NCBI GenBank assembly: GCA_035490315.1 | Contig: DATHET010000191.1 | Coordinates: 3,087 to 67,086 of the forward strand | Reading direction: 5' to 3' | DNA from: JADJQU01 sp035490315 | GTDB lineage: Bacteria; Planctomycetota; UBA1135; GCA-002686595 | Length of the DNA stretch: 64,000 nucleotides | Part shown: piece by piece, positions 46,302 through 55,145 of the stretch | Layout of the letters: the number at the start of each line of letters is the position of its first letter | Numbering within the stretch: position 1 is the stretch's first letter | The notes under the pieces: model-generated | Seen by the model: only the letters and a program-made list of their open reading frames with translations | Database searches by the model: none | What the model was told of the DNA's origin: nothing | Program-made: the position numbers and the translations under genes

Positions 46302-46689
46302 CAATGTTTCACAGGGTCGTCTGTGGCGTACGCCATCGAGCGCGGAGGAGCGCAAGCGACAACGTCCGCGCGGTGTGCCGCTGGCGGCCGTGCAACTTGC
46401 TATCGGCTACCTATATCCACGCAGTGGAGCAAAGATTCCCGCTCACGAGGAAATTTGCAAGTTCCTTCCCGGGTCCATCGCAGCGGGCTGTCATGGATGG
46501 GAACTCGGCGGGGTCCGCGGCCCGCGGCGAACGAAGAAAATGAGCATTTTGTCAGGCCCGTGATGGGTATTTGGCGAGGCCTGGACCGGCTCGGAGCGAC
46601 ACCGGGAAGCGCCCTGGCCAAGCTCCGGCCTTGGGCTCGGCGGCGGCTCGCCGGTCCGCCCGATGACGCGCCTGCTATCCTCCTCGGCG
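46302..46689. other. 388-bp divergent intergenic region
   Basis: This gap lies between the protease gene and the cupin gene, which point away from each other, so it should carry both promoters. I see no convincing protein-coding signal, and no operator or RNA motif could be defined. Short AT-richer patches occur near 46405-46420 and 46540-46550. Confidence 0.5.
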
Positions 46690-47052
46690 ATGCTGGAAAA
46701 AGTCGTCCTTGCCCAGAAGCTCGCCCTCTTCTCCGAGCACTGGTCGCCGCGGATCGTGGGCGAGGTCAACGACTTCCAGGTCAAGCTCGCGAAGCTCCAG
46801 GGCGAGTTCGTCTGGCACCACCACGAGCACGAGGACGAGCTGTTCCTCGTGATCGCCGGCCGCTTGACGATTCAGTTACGCGACGGCGAGGTCGTGCTCG
46901 ATCCCGGCGAGTTCCTGATCGTGCCGCGCGGCGTCGAGCACCGGCCCGTGGCGGACAAGGAATGCAGCGTGATGCTCTTCGAGCCCGCGACCACCTTGAA
47001 CACGGGCAACGTGCAAAGCGAGCGCACGCTCGAGCACCTGGAGCGTCTCTAA
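46690..47052 (+). CDS. Cupin-domain protein
   Basis: A 120-residue single-domain cupin. The metal-binding first motif is WHHHEHEDELFLVIAGRLTI, and the second is PGEFLIVPRGVEHRP, giving the usual His/Glu ligand set. Small cupins of this sort include sugar isomerases, dioxygenases and regulatory metal proteins, so the reaction is open. I start at ATG 46690, at the beginning of the conserved part. It lies 4 bp before the class IV aminotransferase gene and is probably co-transcribed with it. Confidence 0.88.
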   Translation: MLEKVVLAQKLALFSEHWSPRIVGEVNDFQVKLAKLQGEFVWHHHEHEDELFLVIAGRLTIQLRDGEVVLDPGEFLIVPRGVEHRPVADKECSVMLFEPATTLNTGNVQSERTLEHLERL

Positions 47053-47056
47053 GTCC

Positions 47057-47911
47057 ATGGCCGGCCCGATCCTGCAGTTCTTCGCCCTCACGGCCGAGGA
47101 CGTGGAACAGCTCGAAGTCGTCGGCGAGACCGGCACGGTCCACGAGCTGCTCGAAGTCCTGCCGCTGGGCGTCTACTCGGCCCTGCGCACCTTCCACCAC
47201 GAGCGCTTCCTGTGGCTCGACGCCCACTTCGACCGCACCGAGCGCTCGATGGCCCAGCTGGGTTGGCCGAATCGGCTCGACCGCGAGCTGCTGCGGCGCG
47301 CCTTGTACCGCTGCGTCGGCGACTACCCGCTGACCGATTCGATGGTGCGCTTCGACGTCCTGCGCGAGCCGGCGAAGGTCCAGGGAGTCTCGGCCGAGGT
47401 CTTCATCGCCCTTTCGCCCTACCTCCCCGTGCCCGAAGAGTTCCTGCGCGACGGCGTGCGCGTCGAGCTCGCGCCCCATCTGCGCCGCGAGACCCCGCGG
47501 ATCAAGACGACGGAATTCGTGCGCCGGCGACGGCCGCTGCCCCTGGGGACCCAGGAGCGCTACGAGGGCGTGCTGCTCGACGACGAGCAGCGTTTCCTGG
47601 AGTGCTCGAGCGCGAACATCGCCTTCGTGCGCGGCAAGCAGGTCATCGCGGCGAGCGACGGGGTCCTCGAGGGCATCACCAGCCTCGTGCTGCAGAAGCT
47701 GGCACCCGGGCTCGGCCTCGAATGGGTGGATCGCCGCCTGCCATTCAAGGAGCTCGATCAGGTCGACGAGGCCTTCCTGTCGAGCTCCTCGCGCGGCGTC
47801 GTGCCGATCGTGAAGATCGAGGGCACGAAGATCGGCAACGGCACCGTCGGGGCACAGACGCGCGCCTTGACCGCCGCGTACTACGCCTTCGCAGAGCTCG
47901 AGTCGCGCTGA
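47057..47911 (+). CDS. Class IV aminotransferase (PLP-dependent)
   Basis: A 284-residue fold-type IV PLP enzyme related to branched-chain aminotransferase, D-amino acid transaminase and aminodeoxychorismate lyase. The PLP lysine is K150 in RIKTTEFV. Other family elements are LPLGVYSALRTFHHERFLWLDAHFDR and FLECSSANIAFVRG...SDGVLEGIT. Which of the three reactions applies cannot be decided from these motifs. Its 3' end runs through a 15-bp tandem repeat and overlaps the converging CPBP gene by 31 bp. Confidence 0.88.
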   Translation: MAGPILQFFALTAEDVEQLEVVGETGTVHELLEVLPLGVYSALRTFHHERFLWLDAHFDRTERSMAQLGWPNRLDRELLRRALYRCVGDYPLTDSMVRFDVLREPAKVQGVSAEVFIALSPYLPVPEEFLRDGVRVELAPHLRRETPRIKTTEFVRRRRPLPLGTQERYEGVLLDDEQRFLECSSANIAFVRGKQVIAASDGVLEGITSLVLQKLAPGLGLEWVDRRLPFKELDQVDEAFLSSSSRGVVPIVKIEGTKIGNGTVGAQTRALTAAYYAFAELESR

Positions 47912-48657
47912 GCCGAGTCGCGCTGAGCCGAGTCGGCCGCCCGCGCGTCCGCGAGCTCGTCGGCCTGGAGCTGGCGATGGATCCAGTAGCCGGCAGCGAT
48001 GTCGTAGATCGCGTGCACGATCATCGCCAGGACCAGCGTCTGGGTGAAAGCGACCAGGCCGTGCATCGCCAGCGCGATCGCGAAGATCGCCACGCCGCTC
48101 TTCCAGCCCTGCATCCAATGGGCCGCTGCGAAAGCGAGGGCGCAGATCGCGGCAGCGATCCAGGGATTGCCGAGCGACCACCACAGGAGGGACATCGCGA
48201 CGCCGCGGTAGGCGGCTTCTTCGGAGATGGACGCGACGAAGACCATCGCGATCCACACGCTCCATTCCTTGGCTCCACGCGGAGCGAGCTTGTAGACAGC
48301 GAGCTTGCGGCGCTCTGGCTCGCTGCGAGACGCGCGCAGGCCTTTGCGAATCGCGAAGAGAGCGAGCAGGGCTCCGATCGCGGCCAGGACTTCGCGCCAG
48401 CCCAGCGCCGGCACAGCAAAGATCTCGTAGCCGAATTCTCCGCCGACGAAGTAAGCGAAGAGGAACAGCACGGACAAGAGGATGATGCTGCTGAGCCAGA
48501 TCGAAGTCCGCGGCGGAAGGGGCTCGTCGCTCTTGCCCGAATCGGCTTCGCGCACCCTGCGCGCGCTGCGGATCGCAGCCCAAGGCAGGCCGAGGAGGAT
48601 CCAAGCCAGGAACAGGAGGCCCAGCGTGTCGGGGATCTTGATCTCGGCGAAAGGCAT
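47881..48657 (-). CDS. CPBP-family intramembrane metalloprotease
   Basis: A 258-residue membrane protein with about seven hydrophobic segments. The catalytic EExxxR motif is in ASISEEAAYRG and the two metal-site His motifs are FAAAHW and IVHAIYD, the Abi/CAAX-prenyl-protease-like set. Members cleave membrane-embedded peptides or act in self-immunity. The C-terminal tail carries a repeated DSAQR produced by the 15-bp tandem repeat at 47900. It starts 4 bp after the HEAT-cyclophilin gene on the same strand, so the two form an operon. Confidence 0.88.
   Translation of the reverse strand: MPFAEIKIPDTLGLLFLAWILLGLPWAAIRSARRVREADSGKSDEPLPPRTSIWLSSIILLSVLFLFAYFVGGEFGYEIFAVPALGWREVLAAIGALLALFAIRKGLRASRSEPERRKLAVYKLAPRGAKEWSVWIAMVFVASISEEAAYRGVAMSLLWWSLGNPWIAAAICALAFAAAHWMQGWKSGVAIFAIALAMHGLVAFTQTLVLAMIVHAIYDIAAGYWIHRQLQADELADARAADSAQRDSAQRDSSSAKA
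47900..47935. repeat. 15-bp tandem repeat (2.4 copies)
   Basis: The unit GAGTCGCGCTGAGCC occurs at 47900-47914 and 47915-47929, with a partial third copy to 47935. It contains the stop of the aminotransferase gene and, read on the other strand, codes for the DSAQR repeats near the CPBP C-terminus. Confidence 0.95.
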
Positions 48658-48661
48658 GCCT

Positions 48662-50722
48662 TTAGCGCAGCAGGCGGACTTCCTTGATCTTGTCGCCAAG
48701 ATCGAGCGCGTCGAGCACGTCGAAGCCCTTCACCAGCTCGCCGAAGATCGTGTAGCGGCCGTCGAGGTGCGGCGTCATGCGGTGCGTGATGAAGATCTGG
48801 CTCCCTCCGGAGTCCCAGTCCTCGTTGCGCGGCATGCCGAGCGATCCGCGGACGTACTTGCGCGGCGTGATCTCGTGCCGCAACGCGTCGCCGCGCCACG
48901 AGGATCCGCCATTGCCGTCGCCGCGCGCGTCGCCGCCTTGAGCGACGAAGTCCGAGACGATGCGGTGGAACGTCGTGCCTTTGTAGAAGTCGATGTGCTC
49001 GAGGAAGTTGTAGACGTGCTGCGGCGTCTCGTCGGCGAAGAGTACGAACTCCATCTCGCCGCGGTCGGTCGCGATCACGACCTGCGGTCGCAGGTCCTCG
49101 AGCTTGCCTTGGCCGGGGAAGGCGAGCTCGACTTCGGGCACCGTCTGATCGGGGAAAGGCAGCGATTGTTTCGTGAGCTTCTCGAGCTCCTCGTGCGCCG
49201 TGCGCCGGACGAAGGCATCCGTGTCTGCGAGGCCCCGCTCGAGCAGCTTGATCGCTTTGTAGCCGCCGACTTTCGCAGCGAGCTTGAGCAAATTGAACCG
49301 CACCTCGGAAGAGATCTCGCCTTTGGTGCCGTCGTAGCATTTTTCAAGATGTTCGACGTCGACCCCCGCACTTTTCCCGGAGAGCAAGGCACTCACCGCG
49401 GCAAGTCGGATTCCATTGTCTGGATGCGCCAGATAGGACTCGAGTTGCTGCGCGCCATTCCACCACCATGGCTCGGGCTCTCCAGGGCCTGGCGGAGGTC
49501 CATCCAATTCCCCCAATCTCGTGAGGTACGCGCCAAGCACGAGAAAGTCTTTCTCTCCGTAGAGATCATCGAACGAGAGTTGAAAGGATGTTCCACTCGC
49601 CAGGCTGATCTTTCCCGCTTGTGCCGCGAGCGCTGCGCGAACGTGAGGAGAAGGATCCTCGCTGAATGCGGGTTCCGGTATGACCTGAATGATGTTTGCC
49701 ATGGCGGCTGCACGGACTGCCGGCGAAGGGTCGTTCCTGACGGCGTCGAACTTGCCGACACCGTTGGTTTTCCAGATCAGGTCCGTTTTTGCGAACGCGT
49801 CGTATTGAGCGGCGCCCGATTCAATAGCAGTCGCGCGAACGTGGAAGTTCGCGTGCTCGGTCGCCGCGGCGATCGCCTCTAGCGAAGTGTTCGACGAGCT
49901 CTTGCTGAGGCCGCGCAGCGCCTCGACTGCCACACGCCAGTCCTCGTCGCGGCTCGCGGTGGCGAGGGCCTCATCGATCGCGGGGTCTCCCGCGAGAGTC
50001 GCGAGACCGCGCACGGCGAACAGGCGCTCATGGACATCGCTCGAACCCGCGCGCTTCAAGAAGACTTCGCGACCTTCCTTCGCCTTGCGGCGCTCGAGCG
50101 CGAACAATCCATGAATCCGTGCGTCGAGGTCCGTCTCCTTCGCGACGTACTCCGCAAGCCGAGCGTTGATCTCAGTAGAGAGCGCCGTGTCCGTCTTCCA
50201 CCGCGCCGTCCCCGCCGCGGCCTCGAGCCTGACTTCCGCCGCCTGATCCTCGAGCGCCGTCAGATACTGCGTGAGCAGCAACGGTTCCTCGAGCTTGCTC
50301 GCCGCTTCGATCAGCCGCGCGCGAACCAGCCTCGATCGATCCGCTCCCGTGCCGACGGCGTGCATGATCAAAGGCGCGCTCGCCGCGGGATCTCCGCGCA
50401 TTCCCAGCGCGAACGCCGCAGCTGCGCGCACGCTCTCCACCGGATCGTCGATCGCTACGCCAAGCTGTGCAGTCGTCGTCGATCCGCCGATCGGCACGCG
50501 CAAACGCCCGATCGCTGTCGCGGCGCGCGCTCGCACCTCGGCTTCCGGATGTTTCAAGAACGCCAGCAACTCGCCATTCGGTCCGATCGTGCGCATGTCC
50601 TCGAGCCGCGCGATCGCCTTCCCTTCATCGACGTGCACCGGCGGCGCTGGCACTGCCTTGCACGCGAAAATTCCGAACGCGATGACGCTCGCGACGATCG
50701 AACTCCCAAGCACCGACCTCAT
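48662..50722 (-). CDS. HEAT-repeat protein with C-terminal cyclophilin peptidyl-prolyl isomerase domain
   Basis: A 686-residue protein with a lipoprotein-like N-terminus (IAFGIFAC). Residues about 40-500 are helical HEAT-like repeats (for example PEAEVRARAATAIGRLRVP and DPVESVRAAAAFALGMRGD). The C-terminal domain (about 515-686) is a cyclophilin-type isomerase: FYKGTTFHRIVSDFVAQGGD, LGMPRNEDWDSGGSQIFIT and LDGRYTIFGELVKGFDVLD. It probably folds or escorts exported proteins, with the HEAT solenoid as binding platform. I start at ATG 50722, with the open frame upstream entering the kinase gene. Confidence 0.92.
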   Translation of the reverse strand: MRSVLGSSIVASVIAFGIFACKAVPAPPVHVDEGKAIARLEDMRTIGPNGELLAFLKHPEAEVRARAATAIGRLRVPIGGSTTTAQLGVAIDDPVESVRAAAAFALGMRGDPAASAPLIMHAVGTGADRSRLVRARLIEAASKLEEPLLLTQYLTALEDQAAEVRLEAAAGTARWKTDTALSTEINARLAEYVAKETDLDARIHGLFALERRKAKEGREVFLKRAGSSDVHERLFAVRGLATLAGDPAIDEALATASRDEDWRVAVEALRGLSKSSSNTSLEAIAAATEHANFHVRATAIESGAAQYDAFAKTDLIWKTNGVGKFDAVRNDPSPAVRAAAMANIIQVIPEPAFSEDPSPHVRAALAAQAGKISLASGTSFQLSFDDLYGEKDFLVLGAYLTRLGELDGPPPGPGEPEPWWWNGAQQLESYLAHPDNGIRLAAVSALLSGKSAGVDVEHLEKCYDGTKGEISSEVRFNLLKLAAKVGGYKAIKLLERGLADTDAFVRRTAHEELEKLTKQSLPFPDQTVPEVELAFPGQGKLEDLRPQVVIATDRGEMEFVLFADETPQHVYNFLEHIDFYKGTTFHRIVSDFVAQGGDARGDGNGGSSWRGDALRHEITPRKYVRGSLGMPRNEDWDSGGSQIFITHRMTPHLDGRYTIFGELVKGFDVLDALDLGDKIKEVRLLR

Positions 50723-50736
50723 GCATTGACTCCGCT

Positions 50737-52158
50737 CTACGACCCCTTGGACTCGTCGACCCGCGTCGGGCGCGGGCGGAAAGAATCCCACGAACGCCAG
50801 GCAGCCCACAACAGGTGCGCGAGCGAAACGGCCGCGATGCAGCGGATCGCCACGATCTGATCGGCGCTGACGCTGACGCCGGGCATCAATCCGTACGCCC
50901 AGCGGCCCACGATCGGCGCGAAGCCGTACAGCGCGCCGAGCGCGGCGACGCTCCCCGCGAGCAGATACAGGCGCATATGGACCGTCAGCCTGTCGCGGGC
51001 ATTGACCAGCCGCTCGCCCCACACGAACAACGCGAACGTCGCCAGGACGAGGACCAGGAGCGACGAAGTCATCGCGTCGCGCAGGAATCCGATCAGCATC
51101 ACGATCGGGAAGATCACGATGAACCCGCGCACCAGGGACCAGGGCTTGTGCGGCGAGCGCTCGTCCAAGCGTAGGCGCCGCAAGCGCTCGTCCGCCCCGT
51201 GCACGGGATGCGGCGTCGTCAAGATGTGCTCGAGATCCGCGCGGAAGGCCGCCGCGGACGCCTGGCGCTTCGCAGGATTCTTGTCGAGAGCGCGCAGGAT
51301 CAGGTTGTCGATGCGCGAATCGACGCTGGAGAGTTGCGACGGCGGCTGGAAGCGTCCGAGCGGCAGCTCGCCAGTCAGCAACTCGTAGAAGAGCACTCCC
51401 AGCGAGAACAGATCCGCTCGGTGATCGACCGAGCGCGGCCGCTCGATCTGCTCGGGCGCCATGTAATGGGGCGTGCCCATCGTCTCCATCTCGCCGGTCA
51501 ACGTGTGCGGCGGCGCGTCGAGGGCGCGCAGCTTCGCCAGACCGAAGTCAGCGAGCTTCGCGCTCCCGAGGTTGTTGATCAGCACGTTCTCGGGCTTCAG
51601 GTCGCGGTGGACGAAGCCCAACGTGTGCGCGGCTTCGAGCGCGTCGCACAGTTGCCGGATGATGTCGAACGTCGTCTTGCTCGAGAGCTGCCCCGTGCGC
51701 AACAGATCGCGCAACGTGCGGCCCTCGACGTACTCCATCGCCAGATAGAAGCGCCCCTGGACCTCGCCCGACTCGTGCAAGGCCACGATGTTCGGATGGT
51801 TCAAGCTCTCCAGAGCTCGCGCCTCGCGCGCAAATCGCTCGTTGAACGCCCGCTCGCTCGTCTGGCGCGCGAACAACAATTTCAACGCGACCCAGCGGCG
51901 CTTGGCCTTGTGCCGCGCCTTGAACACCACGCCCATCCCGCCCTGTCCCAGCAGGTCGTGGATCTCGAACTGCGGCAGGAGCTCCTCGACTTCGCGCGGC
52001 TCGATCCGCGAGCCGACGCGCGGCGGGGGCGCATCCCAGCTGACCTTGCGCGCGTCCTCGAGGGCCACGCTCATCATGCAACGCGCGCACAGGCCGCGCC
52101 CATCGGAGCGGGCGGCGGTCGTCGCTCCACAGCGGGGACAGGTAGGTGACGAAGCCAA
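50737..52158 (-). CDS. Membrane Ser/Thr protein kinase with N-terminal zinc ribbon
   Basis: A 473-residue kinase. The N-terminus has a Cys-pair zinc-ribbon pattern (C7, C10, C24, C27). The kinase domain has the glycine loop GQGGMG at 71-76, K93, HRDLKPEN with D186 and DFG at 204-206, and MGTPHYMAPEQ before the F-helix region. Four hydrophobic segments follow (about 350-450), placing the C-terminus in the membrane. This is the planctomycete-type PSTK layout. It lies 60 bp downstream of an ECF sigma gene on the same strand; coupling to a sigma pathway is inferred. Confidence 0.93.
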   Translation of the reverse strand: MASSPTCPRCGATTAARSDGRGLCARCMMSVALEDARKVSWDAPPPRVGSRIEPREVEELLPQFEIHDLLGQGGMGVVFKARHKAKRRWVALKLLFARQTSERAFNERFAREARALESLNHPNIVALHESGEVQGRFYLAMEYVEGRTLRDLLRTGQLSSKTTFDIIRQLCDALEAAHTLGFVHRDLKPENVLINNLGSAKLADFGLAKLRALDAPPHTLTGEMETMGTPHYMAPEQIERPRSVDHRADLFSLGVLFYELLTGELPLGRFQPPSQLSSVDSRIDNLILRALDKNPAKRQASAAAFRADLEHILTTPHPVHGADERLRRLRLDERSPHKPWSLVRGFIVIFPIVMLIGFLRDAMTSSLLVLVLATFALFVWGERLVNARDRLTVHMRLYLLAGSVAALGALYGFAPIVGRWAYGLMPGVSVSADQIVAIRCIAAVSLAHLLWAAWRSWDSFRPRPTRVDESKGS

Positions 52159-52218
52159 GGAAAGCGATGCGCAGGGACGCGCGCCAGGTGCAGAGCTTCG
52201 AGCCGGGGCCCGCCGCCT

Positions 52219-52950
52219 TCAATCCCCGAGGGCTTCGAACAGGTTCTGGATCTCGTCCTCGACGTCCTCGGGGCGGTCCAGGGTCTGGGCGATCTCGCGC
52301 CGCAGGAGCTCGCCGTAGCGGCGCCGCATGCGGTGGGCGGCGACCTTGACTGCGCCGTGCGTCATGCCGAGGCGCTCGGCGACATCGACGTGGGAGGGCG
52401 CTTCGCCGCAGAGGCTGGGCTCCAGCAGCAAGAAAAGGTCGCGGCGGCCGGCGGCGCGGAACTCGTCGCCGAGGGTCGCGAGCACGCGCTCGAGCAGGCC
52501 CTGGGCCCAGCGGCGATCGAAGGCGCGGTCGGGCGTGTCGAGGTCGGCGGGCTCGGCCGAGAAACGTCCCTCGGCGTCCTCGAGGTCGATCGAAACGACG
52601 TGCAGGCCGCCGCCGCGCTTGAGCGTCTGGGTCCCGCGCCGATGGTTGGCGAGGTGGTGCTTCAGGGCCGCGAGCAGGAACGAGCGCAACCTTCCGCGAG
52701 CTGGAGACACGTGGGCCAGGTCGCCGCTCTCGAACAGGCGCGCGAAGAAACCCTGGACCAGGTCCTGGGCATCCTCGGGGCTGTAGCCGCGCCGGCGCAC
52801 GTAGCCGTAGAGCGGATACCAGACCTGCTTGCACAGGGATTCCAGGGCCATGCGCGCAGCCGGGGCGTCCTGGCCGCCAGCTCGCAAGACCAGGCTCCAG
52901 CGCGTGGTCTGGAAGCGCCGGCCGGTTGCCTCGTCTTTGGAAGTGCCCAT
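52219..52950 (-). CDS. ECF-type RNA polymerase sigma factor (planctomycete style)
   Basis: A 243-residue protein from ATG 52950. The N-terminal motif FQTTRWSLVLRAG, then LCKQVWYPLYGYVRRRGYSPEDAQDLVQGFFARL, and SFLLAALKHHLANHRR are region 2 features of the planctomycete-type ECF group. The helix-turn-helix is near the C-terminus (DVAERLGMTHGAVKVAAHRMRRRY). No anti-sigma factor gene is nearby; instead a Ser/Thr kinase follows, a known pairing in this phylum. It is divergent from the cytochrome c peroxidase genes. Confidence 0.9.
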   Translation of the reverse strand: MGTSKDEATGRRFQTTRWSLVLRAGGQDAPAARMALESLCKQVWYPLYGYVRRRGYSPEDAQDLVQGFFARLFESGDLAHVSPARGRLRSFLLAALKHHLANHRRGTQTLKRGGGLHVVSIDLEDAEGRFSAEPADLDTPDRAFDRRWAQGLLERVLATLGDEFRAAGRRDLFLLLEPSLCGEAPSHVDVAERLGMTHGAVKVAAHRMRRRYGELLRREIAQTLDRPEDVEDEIQNLFEALGD

Positions 52951-53320
52951 GGATGCCGGCTGGCTGGGATGCCATGCACCGGCTGGGAGCCAAGGTAACC
53001 GGTCGCGTGAGGGATCTTGATGACTTCGCGCAGTCCGCCGCGGCCGGGAACTGGCCCGGATGAATGTGCAAAGCCCCGCATGAGCCCGCGCCGCCCCGCG
53101 GATCGCGCCCCAATGGGCCGAGCACAATCATGCGGGGCAGTTTCCCGCGGCCGCCGGACAGTTGTAGGTTTAGGCGAAACCCCCTTGCCGCGACTTTGTT
53201 CAGCGATGCGAGCCACTGGGACCGTCGCTCTGGCCCGCTCCTCGGGCCGCCAGCGCGCTTTCCCTGCCAGCTCACCTTCCCCGACAAGGCTGCAAGGGGT
53301 CCCCACGGGCCTCGACATCC
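52951..53320. other. 370-bp divergent intergenic region
   Basis: This gap lies between the ECF sigma gene and the first cytochrome c peroxidase gene and should hold both promoters. No RNA, repeat or coding signal was recognised. A short palindromic patch occurs in the gggccgccag area near 53245-53260, but nothing reached a level I would annotate. Confidence 0.45.
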
Positions 53321-55003
53321 ATGATCATCTCGCGCAACTCCAGCCTCAGCCTGCTCCTGGCGATCGCCGTCAGCGCGTCCTTCGCCGACGTCTCCGCCGC
53401 CCAGGGGCCGCCGCCTCCGCCTCCGCCGCCGGTTGCCCAGGCCCCCGCGGGCAATCCCGTGACGGCGGCCAAGACGAATCTGGGCAAGGTCCTGTTCTGG
53501 GAGGAGCAGCTGGGCTCGAACCAGACCATGGCCTGCGGCACCTGCCACGTCATGGGCGCCGGCGGGTCGGATCCGCGCTCGGGCCAGCCTGGGTCGCAGA
53601 GCGTGCACCCCGGCCTCGACGGTCTCTTCGGCGGTCCGGACGACATCGTCGGTTCGCGCGGAGTCACGCGCGCTGTAGCCGACGGCAGCTACGACCTCGC
53701 CCCGCTCTTCCGCCTGCAGCGCCAGGTCACGAATCGCCGCGCGCCGAGCGCGATCAACGCCGCCTTCGCGCCGCGGCAGTTCTGGGACGGTCGCGCGCAA
53801 GGGCCGTTCACCGATCCGCTCAGCGGGCTGGTGATCCTGCCCCTCGGCGCGAGTCTCGAGATCCAAGCCCTCGGACCGCCGACCAGCGACGTCGAAATGG
53901 GCCACGTCGGCCGCAACTGGAACGAAGTCGCGGCGCGCATCCAAGCCAGCGTCCCGCTGCGGCTTGCGAGCAATGTCCCGCCCGCGCTGGCCGGCTGGAT
54001 CAACGGCCGTGACTATCCCTCGCTGTTCCTGGAGGTCTTCGGCACCCCCGACGTCACGCCGGTGCGCATCGCGATGGCGATCGCGACGTATGAGCGCACG
54101 CTGAGCTCCAACCAGACGCCCTTCGACGCCTTCGTCAGTGGGAACCAGAACGCGCTCACCCCGCTAGAGCAGCAGGGCCTGCAGGTCTTCAACAACATCG
54201 GCCGCTGCATCGTGTGCCACGGCGGGCCGTTCCAGACCGACAACAATTTCCACTACACCGGCGTCCGACCGCAGAACGAGGACCTCGGCCGCTTCCTGGT
54301 CACGGGCACTCCCGCCGATCGCGGCGCGATGAAGACGCCGGGCCTGCGCAACGTCGAATTGCGCGCGCCGTACTTCCACAACGGGCGGATGAGCACCTTG
54401 TCGGAAGTGATCGATTTCTACGACCGCGGCGGCGATTTCAACGCGCCGAACAAGGCGCTCGCGGTGGCCCCGATCGGACTGAACGTGCAGCAGAAGGCTG
54501 CCTTGCTCGCTTTCCTCACGCGGCCCTTGACCGATCCGCGCGTCGCGAATCAGACCGCACCTTTCGATCGCCCGACCCTCGCGTCGGAGACCAGCGCGGT
54601 GCCTGCTCGCTACGGAGCGCCGACGCCGGGAGCAGGCGGATTCACGCCGAAGATGATCGCGTTCGAGCCCGCGGTGACCGGAACGAAGTGGACGGTCGGC
54701 ATCGACGGTGGCAACGGCGGAAGACCTGCGGTGCTCTTGCAGAGCCCGGTCCAGCTGCTCGTCGGCTTGCCGTTCCAAGGCACGTCGCTGCACGTGGACC
54801 TGGCCTCGGCGACGCTCGTGAAGCGCGTTGGCGCTCTGCACGGAACCGGCAACGGCGGCGGCTGGAGCTCGGCGTCGATCAACATCGCGAGCGATCCATT
54901 GCTGATCGGCCAGCCGATCTTCTCGCAATGGCTCGTGATCGATCCGCTCGGCGGCGGTCTGCGGATGTGCTCGAGCGAGGCGATCGCGATGAGCTACCTG
55001 TAG
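53321..55003 (+). CDS. Diheme cytochrome c peroxidase-like protein, copy 1
   Basis: A 560-residue exported protein with a signal sequence and an unusual Pro-rich segment (GPPPPPPPPVAQAP). Two heme sites: C72-GTCH (residues 72-76) and C296-IVCH (296-300), as in the MauG/CcpA family, which reduces hydrogen peroxide or performs related oxidations. AGNPVTAAKTNLGKVLFWEEQ and the TPGLRNVELRAPYFHNG signature support this. After the peroxidase body (to about residue 410) comes a C-terminal beta-rich domain with FSQWLVIDPLGGG, also seen in copy 2. The paralogue follows 142 bp downstream. Confidence 0.92.
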   Translation: MIISRNSSLSLLLAIAVSASFADVSAAQGPPPPPPPPVAQAPAGNPVTAAKTNLGKVLFWEEQLGSNQTMACGTCHVMGAGGSDPRSGQPGSQSVHPGLDGLFGGPDDIVGSRGVTRAVADGSYDLAPLFRLQRQVTNRRAPSAINAAFAPRQFWDGRAQGPFTDPLSGLVILPLGASLEIQALGPPTSDVEMGHVGRNWNEVAARIQASVPLRLASNVPPALAGWINGRDYPSLFLEVFGTPDVTPVRIAMAIATYERTLSSNQTPFDAFVSGNQNALTPLEQQGLQVFNNIGRCIVCHGGPFQTDNNFHYTGVRPQNEDLGRFLVTGTPADRGAMKTPGLRNVELRAPYFHNGRMSTLSEVIDFYDRGGDFNAPNKALAVAPIGLNVQQKAALLAFLTRPLTDPRVANQTAPFDRPTLASETSAVPARYGAPTPGAGGFTPKMIAFEPAVTGTKWTVGIDGGNGGRPAVLLQSPVQLLVGLPFQGTSLHVDLASATLVKRVGALHGTGNGGGWSSASINIASDPLLIGQPIFSQWLVIDPLGGGLRMCSSEAIAMSYL

Positions 55004-55145
55004 CGCCCGCGATAGCGCCGATTCGACCCGTTCGATCGTGACAGCGGCCATTCCAGACGCCTGGGGCCTCTGGGATGCCCCTTGTCGGAGTCGAGCAAGG
55101 CGGCGCTCCGGCACCGGATAGAATTGATCCGGAACCCTGCCCGCG

